Shown one piece after another: positions 1-8,080 of a stretch of 64,000 nucleotides of DNA (the stretch's first letter is position 1; each line of letters begins with the position of its first letter). Made by a program: the position numbers and the translations under genes. The stretch is from an uncultured Eubacterium sp. (lineage in GTDB: Bacteria > Bacillota > Clostridia > Lachnospirales > Lachnospiraceae). The DNA lies in the NCBI GenBank assembly GCA_910589595.1, contig CAJUTM010000001.1, forward strand, positions 62,001 through 126,000, in the 5' to 3' direction. The notes beneath the pieces are model-generated. The model searched no databases. It worked only from the letters and a program-made list of their open reading frames with translations, and was not told the origin of the DNA.

Positions 1-99
1 GTGTGTCGCCACCATAAATATTTTCTGTTTCTTTACCGGCGCCAGCCGGAACAGACAAAAAAATGAGGCAAAGAGATAATATCCCAGCTTCTTAATCAT
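1..99 (-). CDS. N-terminus of a CDP-glycerol glycerophosphotransferase-like protein (partial)
   Basis: An ATG at 99 opens a frame that runs off the left edge of the window; 33 residues are visible. They begin MIKKLGYYLFASFFCLFRL and continue with PVKKQKIFMVATH, a hydrophobic and basic N-terminus like that of TagB/TagF glycerophosphotransferases. The start overlaps the last 8 bases of the cytidylyltransferase gene, which implies translational coupling. That upstream gene makes CDP-glycerol, so a CDP-glycerol-using polymerase or primase is the natural next gene. The catalytic part is outside the window, so the exact role cannot be decided. Confidence 0.55.
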   Translation of the reverse strand, partial: MIKKLGYYLFASFFCLFRLAPVKKQKIFMVATH

Positions 100-496
100 T
101 TTTTTCGTCTTTCATATTCAAATCCTGCTTAATCTTCGTCGTGGAAATCCCCTCGGTACGCGGCAGATAAACGACTTCGCAATATTCTTTAAGAAAGTCA
201 AATTTGCCTTCCCAGTCGTCTCCCATGACAAAAACATCAACATTGTTGTTCTTAACGTCGTCGATTTTCTGCTCCCACGTATATTCCGGCAGCACTTCGT
301 CCACATATATAAGCGATTCCAATATAATCTTGCGGTCTTCAAACGAATGATACGCTTTCTTGCCCTTTCCCGCATTAAACTCGTCCGAAGAGACAACAAC
401 AATTAAATAATCGCCGAGCGCCTTGGCGCGCCTCAGCAAATTGATATGCCCTACGTGGAGCAAGTCGAAAGTACCATAAGTAATTACTTTTTTCAT
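92..496 (-). CDS. tagD: Glycerol-3-phosphate cytidylyltransferase
   Basis: Cytoplasmic enzyme that makes CDP-glycerol from CTP and glycerol 3-phosphate for teichoic-acid-type polymers. The 134-residue length matches TagD/TarD. The N-terminus has the nucleotidyltransferase motif GTFDLLHVGHINLL (HxGH signature), and near the C-terminus EGISTTKI matches the second signature (ISTT). It follows the ABC export genes by 42 bases and precedes the glycerophosphotransferase-like frame. The start is ATG at 496, preceded by GGAATGGAGGA, the same Shine-Dalgarno context seen before several other genes in this window. An ethanolamine- or sugar-phosphate cytidylyltransferase is the only serious alternative. 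Confidence 0.88.
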   Translation of the reverse strand: MKKVITYGTFDLLHVGHINLLRRAKALGDYLIVVVSSDEFNAGKGKKAYHSFEDRKIILESLIYVDEVLPEYTWEQKIDDVKNNNVDVFVMGDDWEGKFDFLKEYCEVVYLPRTEGISTTKIKQDLNMKDEKND

Positions 497-538
497 TTTA
501 TTCCTCCATTCCGAAAACGTTTTTGTCAGATAGGAAAC

Positions 539-1294
539 TTATTTGTCCGCCATATCCATCTTTGCCTCGTAAAAACTAACCACTTCTTCCACATCCCCAT
601 AAGCTATCAGGCGTCCTTGTTCCAGAAGAATCCCTTTATTGCACATGCGGAGCACCTGCTGGGTCGAGTGCGATACGAAAATAACCGTCACTCCCTGATC
701 AAACATGCTCTGCACCCGCTCCTCACATTTTTTGCGGAACTTGGCGTCACCGACGCTGAGCACCTCGTCCAGAATCAAAATATCGGGCTCGACAATCGTC
801 GCCACGGAGAACCCGAGTCTGGCCCTCATACCGGAAGAGTAATTTTTCACCGGCACATTGATAAAACTTCCCAGCTCGGAAAATTCGACAATCTCATTAT
901 ATTTTTCTTCCAGAAACTCCTTGCTGTAACCTAACATGGCGCCGTAAAGAAAAATATTTTCCGCGCCGGTATACTGGCGGTCAAAACCCGCGCCAAGCTC
1001 GAGCAGCGGCGCAATCTTGCCGTGCGTCGTCACAGTTCCCTCCGTCGCCTTTAATACGCCGGCGACCACTTTCAGCAGCGTACTCTTGCCGGCGCCGTTC
1101 AGTCCCATAATCCCGAGACGGTCGCCCTTTTCAACTTCGAAACTGACATCGCGCAGCGCCCAAAACTCCTGATACATCAATTCTTTCTTGAGCATCTTAA
1201 TCACATATTCTTTTATATTATCAACTTTTTCCGCACTCAGGTTAAACTTCATGCTTACATTGTCTACTTTCATCGCCAACGATTTCTTTGCCAT
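539..1294 (-). CDS. tagH: Teichoic acid/polysaccharide export ABC transporter, ATP-binding protein
   Basis: ATPase subunit of a Wzt/TagH-type exporter that moves lipid-linked wall polymer across the membrane. 251 residues. Walker A GLNGAGKST lies near residue 68, the signature NYSSGMRARLGF near 150 and Walker B DILILDEVLSVGD near 170, followed by the switch histidine in FVSHS. The early segment before the Walker A and the YSSGM form of the signature are typical of polysaccharide exporters rather than importers. The gene is 12 bases behind the permease and 42 bases ahead of the cytidylyltransferase. It lacks the long C-terminal extension of Bacillus TagH, so it is closer to the short form. Confidence 0.85.
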   Translation of the reverse strand: MAKKSLAMKVDNVSMKFNLSAEKVDNIKEYVIKMLKKELMYQEFWALRDVSFEVEKGDRLGIMGLNGAGKSTLLKVVAGVLKATEGTVTTHGKIAPLLELGAGFDRQYTGAENIFLYGAMLGYSKEFLEEKYNEIVEFSELGSFINVPVKNYSSGMRARLGFSVATIVEPDILILDEVLSVGDAKFRKKCEERVQSMFDQGVTVIFVSHSTQQVLRMCNKGILLEQGRLIAYGDVEEVVSFYEAKMDMADK

Positions 1295-1306
1295 GTTCTG
1301 CTCCTC

Positions 1307-2119
1307 CTAAATATTCAAAATAAAGGAATCCTGCTTTTTGTAGAAAACAAACATTCCCACTACCAACGTGCCTATAGCAAAAACCGAGGTATATGACAAC
1401 AAAACCATGTCAAACGACTGTCCGAAGAAAGCACGGCGGAAATTGTCAATAATGCCAAAGAGAGGATTGAGCTTTACAAGCCTCTGCGTATCTCCGCTCA
1501 TGTTACTGACAAAATAGAAAATGGCGCTGCAATACATAATGAGCATCAGCATAACGCTCCACAAATACTCGATATCACGGAAAAATACACAGAGCGTAGC
1601 CAAAATCATTCCCACTCCCATCGCCAGCACAAACAGGTTCAGAAGAGGGATTACCGATAAAAACATATAGCCGTTGAGCGGCGCCATATACTTTCCCGTC
1701 GCCAGAAAGAATATCATCACGCCGAGCAGCACTACTAAGGAAATAAGGAAAATAATAAAATTCGCCAGTATTCCCGAAAACGGATAAATATATTTTGGCA
1801 CATACACTTTTTTAATCATCGCTCCGTTTGTGCGGATTGAGCGCATAGCGCTGTTGGTCGCGGAAGAAAAAAACGAATATAACAGACGCCCCGTCAATAC
1901 ATAAACGGGAAAAGGCACTCCCGCAAAAGCAGGGTCTGTGCTGTTACGTCCTAACAAACTGCCGAATACAACAGACAGAACAATCATTGTCAGCAACGGT
2001 TCGATTAACGTCCATAGCATACCCAGATAAGAGCGCCGGTATCGCAATTTTATATTCTTTTTTACAAGCTGTCCAAGCAAATATTTATACTTGCGGAAAT
2101 TGTCTACAAATTGAACCAT
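1307..2119 (-). CDS. tagG: Teichoic acid/polysaccharide export ABC transporter, permease
   Basis: Integral membrane partner of the following ATPase; ABC-2 family. About 270 residues with a basic N-terminus (KYKYLLGQLVKKNIKLRYRRSYLG, read in two parts, is the characteristic start of Wzm/TagG permeases: LVKKNIKLRYRRS then LGMLWTLIEPL), then roughly six hydrophobic segments. The upstream ATG at 2131 sits directly against the AGGATGG Shine-Dalgarno; the ATG at 2119 is eight bases beyond it and is the better start. First gene of the operon, transcribed from a promoter at 2159-2188. Confidence 0.83.
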   Translation of the reverse strand: MVQFVDNFRKYKYLLGQLVKKNIKLRYRRSYLGMLWTLIEPLLTMIVLSVVFGSLLGRNSTDPAFAGVPFPVYVLTGRLLYSFFSSATNSAMRSIRTNGAMIKKVYVPKYIYPFSGILANFIIFLISLVVLLGVMIFFLATGKYMAPLNGYMFLSVIPLLNLFVLAMGVGMILATLCVFFRDIEYLWSVMLMLIMYCSAIFYFVSNMSGDTQRLVKLNPLFGIIDNFRRAFFGQSFDMVLLSYTSVFAIGTLVVGMFVFYKKQDSFILNI

Positions 2120-2158
2120 TCTGTAACCCATCCTTTTTTTCTCTGATTTAATCAGTTA

Positions 2159-2188
2159 ATTATACCATTATCTTCCTATTTTCGTCAA
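2159..2188 (-). promoter_or_regulatory. Sigma-A-type promoter of the wall-polymer export operon
   Basis: On the minus strand, TTGACG (2183-2188) and TATAAT (2159-2164) are separated by 18 bases, about 40 bases before the permease start. The promoter lies just outside the large inverted duplication at 2202-2741. Confidence 0.65.
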
Positions 2189-2201
2189 CCTTTACAAAAA
2201 T

Positions 2202-2741
2202 CGCTTAATCATTTGTCACATTTTCAGGGCAGCGGGTATCATGCTGTATCCCGTCCGGTATCCACTCCCAACGAAAAATAGATTATTTCTTTCGTTTACA
2301 GAAATCTTTCGCCGCCTCTCGCAAAACTCCCTGTCTGCTGTCGTTTTTCCTGACTTTTGCAGCATTGACCGCTCGCCGGTTCTTATGCACCACCTTAGTT
2401 ACTGATTACTGCGGGTGGCACCTTTGGTGCCGCTTCAGGGAAGCAGGATGTTAAAAATAAATGCATTTATTTGTGACATCCTGCTTCCCTGAACAGATGC
2501 TCCGCATCTGCCCGCAGTATAAATATAATGTTTGCGGTGGTGCATTAAACCGCTGCGTAGCGGTCTAGTGCAAACGGGCTGTCAAAAGTCAGGAAAAACG
2601 ACAGCAGACATCTCAGACAAATGCTCGGGCGGCGCTCTGTAAACGAAAAGAAATAATAATTTTTCGGGGAGTGATACAAGGACAACGATACAGCATGATA
2701 CCCGCGCAGTGCACAAATTCGGGGAGACAAATGATTAAGCG
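2202..2741. repeat. 540-bp inverted duplication with lateral hairpins
   Basis: The two halves are diverged inverted copies. Perfectly complementary blocks include 2202-2216 with 2727-2741, 2233-2250 with 2687-2704, 2334-2359 with 2583-2608 (26 nt), 2385-2394 with 2536-2545, 2408-2415 with 2511-2518, and 2434-2451 with 2476-2493. The apex 2455-2472 is itself an 18-base perfect palindrome. Side hairpins branch from each arm: GGCACC-TTT-GGTGCC at 2417-2431 opposite CAGATGC-TCC-GCATCTG at 2494-2510, and ACCGCT-GCGT-AGCGGT at 2549-2564 opposite a weaker ACCG/CGGT at 2368-2380. No credible coding sequence; the 61-codon frame at 2545-2730 is inside the structure. It lies between two divergent genes. 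Confidence 0.9.
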
Positions 2742-2768
2742 GTTGCCCTAAAAAGTTCTAACATCATA

Positions 2769-2798
2769 TTGACATAATTCCCTTATTTGGTATATCAT
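2769..2798 (+). promoter_or_regulatory. Promoter of the carboxyltransferase gene
   Basis: TTGACA at 2769-2774 and TATCAT at 2793-2798 with an 18-base spacer, about 45 bases before the start codon and immediately outside the right arm of the inverted duplication. Confidence 0.55.
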
Positions 2799-2843
2799 AA
2801 TTTTTGATAAAGTAAAAATTGCACTTAGAACGGAGAATATGCT

Positions 2844-4352
2844 ATGTATAATATGGAAAAACAACATAAGTTAGGAAAACTTCATGCTCTGGAGCGGATT
2901 TGTATGCTTCTCGATGAAGATTCTTTTCGGGAAATTGGTTCCAATATTACAAACTTAGAAGATGCGTTCAATATTAAAAAAGGACAGTTTCCCTACGATG
3001 GAGTCATTACCGGTTATGGTACTATCGGCGGCCAGAAAGTCGTAATATATTCGGAAGACTTCACGGTAATCGGCGGAACCTTGGGAAAACAGCACGGTTT
3101 TAAAATCGCAAACGCCATTAAAATGGCTATCGAAAACCGTTGTCCGGTAATCGGCATTAACGATTCCGGCGGAGCCCGTATTCAGGAGGGCGTCAACGCA
3201 CTGGCAGGATACGGTGAAATCTTCTATTATAATACATTAGCCTCCGGATATATCCCGCAGATTTCCATTATTGCCGGAAACTGCGCCGGCGGAGCCGTAT
3301 ACTCCCCCGGTATTACCGACTTCATTTTCGTCATTGACGACATCAGCCAGATGTTTGTCACCGGCCCGAAAGTCATTAAAAGCGTAACTAACGAGGACAT
3401 CAGCGCCAGCACGCTCGGCGGCGCCGGCGTTCATGCCGCAAAGAGCGGCGTGGCACACTTCCATATGCCGGACGAGAGAGAATGTTTCAAGCGCGTCCGC
3501 GAATTAATCGCCATCATACCGCCTTGTTATGAAGAGGGTTATCTGCATACAAACCGCTCTTCCATCGAGGATTACAGCAGCGATGTTCAATTTAACGAAA
3601 GTCTTGCCAATATTATTCCGGAGCAGAGCAATCAGAGCTATGACATCCACGACGTGATTGACGGTATTGTCGACGCCGGTACTTTCCTTGAAGTACAGGA
3701 AGAATTTGCGCAAAATGTCGTCGTCGGCTTCGGTCGCATCAAAGGAGTTGCTATTGGTATTATTTCCAATCAGCCGAAATTTATGGCAGGATGTTTAGAT
3801 TGTGATTCTTCCGATAAGGCGGCAAGATTTATCCGCTATTGCGATTCGTTTAATCTGCCAATTATTACCTTGACCGATGTCACTGGATTTTTACCGGGGA
3901 AAGATCAGGAATACAAAGGCATTATCCGCCACGGAGCAAAACTGCTCTACGCCTACTCCGAGGCCACAACGATTAAAATAAATATTATTTTGCGCAAAGC
4001 GTACGGCGGAGCTTATATCGCCATGAGCAGCAAGCACCTGCGCTCTGATTTTGTTTACGCATGGCCGACAGCCGAAATCGCCGTTATGGGCGCGGAGGGC
4101 GCCGCCGACATTTTGTACGGCAAAAAAATCAAGGCGATGGAAGCCTCGAAAAAGGCGGCCTACCGTCAGGAGAAAATAGACGAATACAACGAAAAGTTTA
4201 TGAGCCCGAATATTGCCGCCATGCACGGTTATGTCGACGAGATTATTAAACCGGAAGCAACGAGAGAACGAATTTACGGCGACATTATGATGCTCTCCGA
4301 CAAGAGAAGTTTCCAGTCCGTGAAAAAGAAACACGGAAATATTCCGCTTTAG
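2844..4352 (+). CDS. Acyl-CoA carboxylase/decarboxylase carboxyltransferase subunit
   Basis: 502-residue protein of the biotin-dependent carboxyltransferase family (PccB / methylmalonyl-CoA decarboxylase alpha type), which moves CO2 between a biotin carrier and an acyl-CoA. Two crotonase-like halves are visible: the N-terminal half with INDSGGARIQEG and GNCAGGAVYSPG, and the C-terminal half with TDVTGFLPG and RKAYGGAYIAMSSK, both oxyanion-hole glycine signatures. No biotin carrier, biotin carboxylase or decarboxylase membrane subunit is adjacent, so partner and substrate cannot be read here. The start is placed at ATG 2844 after CGGAGAAT; an internal ATG at 2853 is possible. It is convergent with the CdaR gene. 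Confidence 0.82.
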   Translation: MYNMEKQHKLGKLHALERICMLLDEDSFREIGSNITNLEDAFNIKKGQFPYDGVITGYGTIGGQKVVIYSEDFTVIGGTLGKQHGFKIANAIKMAIENRCPVIGINDSGGARIQEGVNALAGYGEIFYYNTLASGYIPQISIIAGNCAGGAVYSPGITDFIFVIDDISQMFVTGPKVIKSVTNEDISASTLGGAGVHAAKSGVAHFHMPDERECFKRVRELIAIIPPCYEEGYLHTNRSSIEDYSSDVQFNESLANIIPEQSNQSYDIHDVIDGIVDAGTFLEVQEEFAQNVVVGFGRIKGVAIGIISNQPKFMAGCLDCDSSDKAARFIRYCDSFNLPIITLTDVTGFLPGKDQEYKGIIRHGAKLLYAYSEATTIKINIILRKAYGGAYIAMSSKHLRSDFVYAWPTAEIAVMGAEGAADILYGKKIKAMEASKKAAYRQEKIDEYNEKFMSPNIAAMHGYVDEIIKPEATRERIYGDIMMLSDKRSFQSVKKKHGNIPL

Positions 4353-4367
4353 AAAATCCGATTGACG

Positions 4368-5633
4368 CTACTCCGATACATCCGTAGGTATCGGAGTGGC
4401 GTTATCTGTATCCTGATGTTCAATCACAATTTTAATCTTTATATGGTTCTTAACCCGCAAGCCGGATGGCAGTGAAAACTTCACATCCAGCGTATACTCG
4501 CCGTCGGACAATCCGTTCAAATCAACGTAGGCTCCCAAATCCGCCAATTCCAAATCTGCCAAATCCTGCTCCTCGCCCGTGACATTAACCGTATATTTTT
4601 CCGAAGAAGCGACTAAATTCATCGTACAGTTTTTCGGCAAATTCTTTACCGCCACATCCGTCGGCGCCAGTAAAAATGTGCGCTCGCCGTCCTTTTCAAT
4701 TTCACAGCGAACCGATATCGTAGATATATCCTCTTCTAACTGTAAGCCATCGGTTATATAATCCGCCAGTGGGATTTCCCGCTCTACGTTTTTCTTCTCG
4801 CCGTCAATATTCACCTGTATCTTTATCGTCTCCACTTTTGCCAGTGCGCTTGACGTCCCCGAAACACGTACTTTCTCCGGTTTATAATCGGTCTGCACAA
4901 GACGATAACCTTCGGCCGGAGTTCCTCTCGTCGATACAAATATCGGCACTTCTTTCGTTCCCCGCACCTCTGTCGAAACCCGAATCGTATTATTGCTAAA
5001 CGTAACATTCGTATCGTCCAGAACATCCCCATCTTTATCGTATAAGATAGGAGTATATTTCGCCTCAAAATCTTCACTCTGTCCGTTGAGCGTTACCATA
5101 ACCCCCACATGGTCAATCTTTTTGAATTTGGATTCCCCACAGGAGACTTCGACAATATTCGGCTTTGCCACCATCTCGCCAAGGACATAATTCTCACTCA
5201 GTTCTCCCTGATAGTCTACCCGCACCTTAAATTTCTGCGTCACTCTCTTTTCAAGATTAACCTTTAAAACGGCATTGTCCCAGCTTACTTCTACTCCAGA
5301 ATTAGATTCCCTGTTCAGTTTTACATCAATGCTGACTGCGTTTACTTTAGATAATTCGGTCAAATCCGCCGTTGCGGTAAAATCCGTCTCCGTCAGCGTT
5401 TCCACAAAACTTCTTTTCCCCTTTACCGTTACCTGAACCGTATCCCCATCCTCAATTTCATAGACCTGATTGGCCGAAGTAATTACATTTTCATTGAGTA
5501 TTTTTACCGGAATATCATGGAAAGTCTTTGACGTGGTCGGGTCTGTAATATTAATAATGACGAGCCAGAAAAGAAAGGCCACAATCACGGATGCAATTTT
5601 CAAAGAAAGGTTACTCATCCACTTTTTTTTCAT
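4368..5633 (-). CDS. cdaR: CdaR, YbbR-domain regulator of diadenylate cyclase
   Basis: 421 residues: one N-terminal membrane anchor (about residues 9-28, LKIASVIVAFLFWLVIINI) followed by an extracellular series of YbbR-type beta domains, each with a conserved spaced pattern such as TVKGKRSFVETL and KVRVSGTSSALAKVETI. In Firmicutes CdaR is the membrane partner that modulates CdaA. The gene overlaps the 3' end of the cdaA gene by 23 bases, the classical arrangement. The glmM gene that often follows is absent; the next gene is convergent. Confidence 0.88.
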   Translation of the reverse strand: MKKKWMSNLSLKIASVIVAFLFWLVIINITDPTTSKTFHDIPVKILNENVITSANQVYEIEDGDTVQVTVKGKRSFVETLTETDFTATADLTELSKVNAVSIDVKLNRESNSGVEVSWDNAVLKVNLEKRVTQKFKVRVDYQGELSENYVLGEMVAKPNIVEVSCGESKFKKIDHVGVMVTLNGQSEDFEAKYTPILYDKDGDVLDDTNVTFSNNTIRVSTEVRGTKEVPIFVSTRGTPAEGYRLVQTDYKPEKVRVSGTSSALAKVETIKIQVNIDGEKKNVEREIPLADYITDGLQLEEDISTISVRCEIEKDGERTFLLAPTDVAVKNLPKNCTMNLVASSEKYTVNVTGEEQDLADLELADLGAYVDLNGLSDGEYTLDVKFSLPSGLRVKNHIKIKIVIEHQDTDNATPIPTDVSE

Positions 5634-6489
5634 TCTTCTTACGCCCCTTCCACCATTTTAATTTTTTATCATCAGAACTGCGCTTAGAGGCTTCCTGCAA
5701 TCGGATTTGCAATGTATCGGCGTCAATTTTGCGATATAACTTACCGTCGCGGGCAAGGGAAACATATCCCGTTTCCTCCGAGACGATAATGGTGAGCGAA
5801 TCCGAAATTTCACTAATTCCCAAGCCGGCGCGATGCCTTGTGCCCAATTCTTTGCTTACGAGTAAATTGTTGGACAACGGAAGATAACAGGTAGCCGCTA
5901 CAATGCGGTTATCACGTATAATGACGGCGCCGTCGTGAAGAGGCGTATTGTGCTCGAAAATATTGACGAGAAGCTGGCTGCTGATTTCTGCGTCGACCGG
6001 AATCCCCGTTCTCTCATGCTCCCTGCACTGAATATTGCGCTCCACCACAATCAAAGCGCCCGTCTTCACTTTCGCCATATCATATACAGCCTTAATAATC
6101 CCTTTGATACTCTCCTCCGTATAACGCTCGTTACGGCTTTTCTGATTCTCAAAAGGCAGGCTGCTCAAAATATTTTTCCGCCCCAGTTGCTCCAGCGCAT
6201 TGCGCAGCTCAGGTTGAAAAATAACAATCAGCGCCACAATTCCTACTACCATCGCATTTTGGAATACCCACAACACAACGTTCATTTCCAGCACCAGCGC
6301 CACTAAAAAAATGATCCCCAAAATAATCATTCCTTTTAACAGCACCCATGCCCTCGTGTCCTTAATCCAAAGAATAATATGATAGAAAGCAAAAGCAATG
6401 ATTAATATTTCTAACGCATCGGTTATCGTAAATTCCGGAATGGTCAGCCACGCCACATAATCCCGAAAAAAACTAATAATGGTATTCAT
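5611..6489 (-). CDS. cdaA: Diadenylate cyclase CdaA
   Basis: Membrane enzyme that makes c-di-AMP from two ATP, controlling potassium and osmolyte balance and wall homeostasis. 292 residues: three hydrophobic segments within residues 25-95, then a DAC domain with the catalytic DGA triad at about 186-188 (LHDGAVIIRD) and RHRAGLGISE at about 218. Length and order match CdaA (DacA/YbbP) rather than DisA. The C-terminus is strongly basic and overlaps the cdaR start. Confidence 0.93.
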   Translation of the reverse strand: MNTIISFFRDYVAWLTIPEFTITDALEILIIAFAFYHIILWIKDTRAWVLLKGMIILGIIFLVALVLEMNVVLWVFQNAMVVGIVALIVIFQPELRNALEQLGRKNILSSLPFENQKSRNERYTEESIKGIIKAVYDMAKVKTGALIVVERNIQCREHERTGIPVDAEISSQLLVNIFEHNTPLHDGAVIIRDNRIVAATCYLPLSNNLLVSKELGTRHRAGLGISEISDSLTIIVSEETGYVSLARDGKLYRKIDADTLQIRLQEASKRSSDDKKLKWWKGRKKNEKKVDE

Positions 6490-6515
6490 ACATAACGCTC
6501 CAATCTATCGCTTAA

Positions 6516-7514
6516 CTAAAAATGATTTTCCTCTTCTCCCTCAAGTGCCTTTTCCAATTCTAATCGTAACTCCAATTCATCAGTATCTTCTGATACAATA
6601 CGGGTCACCGTCTTATCCGCCGCCGCTACTTTGAATTTGGGAATCGCCGTCACATAATAATAGTATTCATCATCTTCAAACTGCAATTTTCTTGTGCCCT
6701 GATAATCTAATGTCATATGGAAAAATTGAATTACATAAGCGATGACAACAGAAACCAGAACAGAAATAATACTGTGTAAAAGGTTAATTTCCAACTCCAG
6801 CGTAATATTTCCCAGCAAAATAATCGAAAGCACCAGTATGGCGCCGACGAGAATTGCAATTTGGGAAGCATATTGTATTTTTGTTCTCCGTATCAGATAG
6901 ACGCAGACAAAAGTAACAAGAAAGGCCACCAGCGTAATAATCAGATAGGCATTGCCCCGCAAATACTCCAACAGATATTCCAGTGAAGCCGTCAGCGACG
7001 CCTCCTGCGCCTGTCTTGATATAACAAGAGCATATTCCTGTATTCCCGAAAACAGAAAATGAAACAAAATCCCCATAGTCAGCGCCGGAATAATAACCGG
7101 AGAAAAAAACAGGGCGGCCACAACAGGCACCAGATATCCGAGCTGCAGTGCAGAAAGCACCGGAACGGCAACGAGCACAATTCCCTGCTTTTCCGTAAGA
7201 CGGCCAAACAGCAAATAATAAATAATGAGTAAAATAGTAATCGCCACTGACGCCAGAGGTGAGATACGATAAATCTCTCCTAAGGCAATGGCGGCAATTG
7301 CCAGCAGTGAAACAAAATCCGCTGTCACACCGCAAATAATGGAAATAGCTGCGAGAACAATATATTGACCGAGTAAATCGGAATAGTCCAAATGAAACGT
7401 CGTCACAACCAGAATAGCGAACACGATACAGGCTTTTACACTTCCCCTTGCCACGCGATAGTGTTTCTCATAAAAATTTTTTAATTTGCTCTTCAACGTC
7501 AACAATACCATCAT
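6516..7514 (-). CDS. Unknown polytopic membrane protein upstream of cdaA
   Basis: 332 residues with about nine hydrophobic segments between residues 28 and 270 and a soluble acidic C-terminal tail that carries the striking run FEDDEYYYYVTAIPKFKV and ends in glutamate-rich sequence. Family not recognised; the N-terminal half resembles ABC-2/ECF-type permeases only in hydrophobicity. The start overlaps the stop of the preceding small gene (ATGA), and it ends 26 bases before cdaA, so the four genes probably form one operon and this protein may act with the c-di-AMP machinery. That link is positional inference. Confidence 0.7.
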   Translation of the reverse strand: MMVLLTLKSKLKNFYEKHYRVARGSVKACIVFAILVVTTFHLDYSDLLGQYIVLAAISIICGVTADFVSLLAIAAIALGEIYRISPLASVAITILLIIYYLLFGRLTEKQGIVLVAVPVLSALQLGYLVPVVAALFFSPVIIPALTMGILFHFLFSGIQEYALVISRQAQEASLTASLEYLLEYLRGNAYLIITLVAFLVTFVCVYLIRRTKIQYASQIAILVGAILVLSIILLGNITLELEINLLHSIISVLVSVVIAYVIQFFHMTLDYQGTRKLQFEDDEYYYYVTAIPKFKVAAADKTVTRIVSEDTDELELRLELEKALEGEEENHF

Positions 7515-7921
7515 AGGGCGCTTTCCTCCTGCTCTTCTTCTTCATACAACGCCAGTAATTCCTGCAGAGTAGCATCGTACTCCCTGACCCGCAGCGCCGC
7601 CTCTTCATATTGACGTTTCGCCATACGTCCGGTCACAACTAACGCCACAACTTCTGTCAAAACAAGTCCAACTCCCGCCGGAATCATGATTCTTCGAAAT
7701 GGTATTTCAAAAAAATGTACCATCCAATAATCCAAATGACACATTGCCACTAAAAGAAGAAGCAAAAAACCTGCTGTGGCAACTGCTACCGCCGTCTTTA
7801 ACAACTGCAGACGGACATAATCTGCTTTTGTATAATGCGTCCGCTTTAAATCGGTACTCCCCTGTCCATTCTCATAATCAGACAAGCGAATCATTTTACG
7901 AATTTTTTCTTCTCTGAGCAT
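7511..7921 (-). CDS. Unknown small protein with two membrane segments
   Basis: 136 residues from the ATG at 7921. The first 40 residues are charged (MLREEKIRKMIRLSDYENG), then hydrophobic segments at about 42-65 and 77-102, and a basic/acidic helical C-terminus ending EEEEQEESAL. The start is chosen because GGAATGGAGAGG precedes it at normal distance; an upstream in-frame ATG at 7933 lies inside that Shine-Dalgarno region. Overlaps the next gene by 4 bases, so it is probably translated in step with it. No family recognised; possibly a partner of the following membrane protein. Confidence 0.6.
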   Translation of the reverse strand: MLREEKIRKMIRLSDYENGQGSTDLKRTHYTKADYVRLQLLKTAVAVATAGFLLLLLVAMCHLDYWMVHFFEIPFRRIMIPAGVGLVLTEVVALVVTGRMAKRQYEEAALRVREYDATLQELLALYEEEEQEESAL

Positions 7922-8011
7922 TGGCCTCTCCATTCCAGAGCACAAAACAGAATTATTTACAGATACAAAAACCGGTACTCTTTTTTATTCTAACATAAAT
8001 ACCTGCAAGTT

Positions 8012-8055
8012 AAAAGGACTTTTACGAGATTTCATTATCTTGCAAAAGTCCTTTT
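8012..8055 (-). terminator. Intrinsic terminator after the chemoreceptor gene
   Basis: A 12-bp perfect stem (8012-8023 with 8044-8055, AAAAGGACTTTT) with a 20-base loop, 25 bases after the chemoreceptor stop on the minus strand. Confidence 0.65.
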
Positions 8056-8080
8056 ATTTATTATCTTCTCTTAGTATATC

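Noticed and set aside
2545..2730. 61-residue ORF in the right arm of the large inverted duplication
   Set aside because: It lies wholly within the palindromic structure, has no ribosome-binding site and no recognisable protein features.
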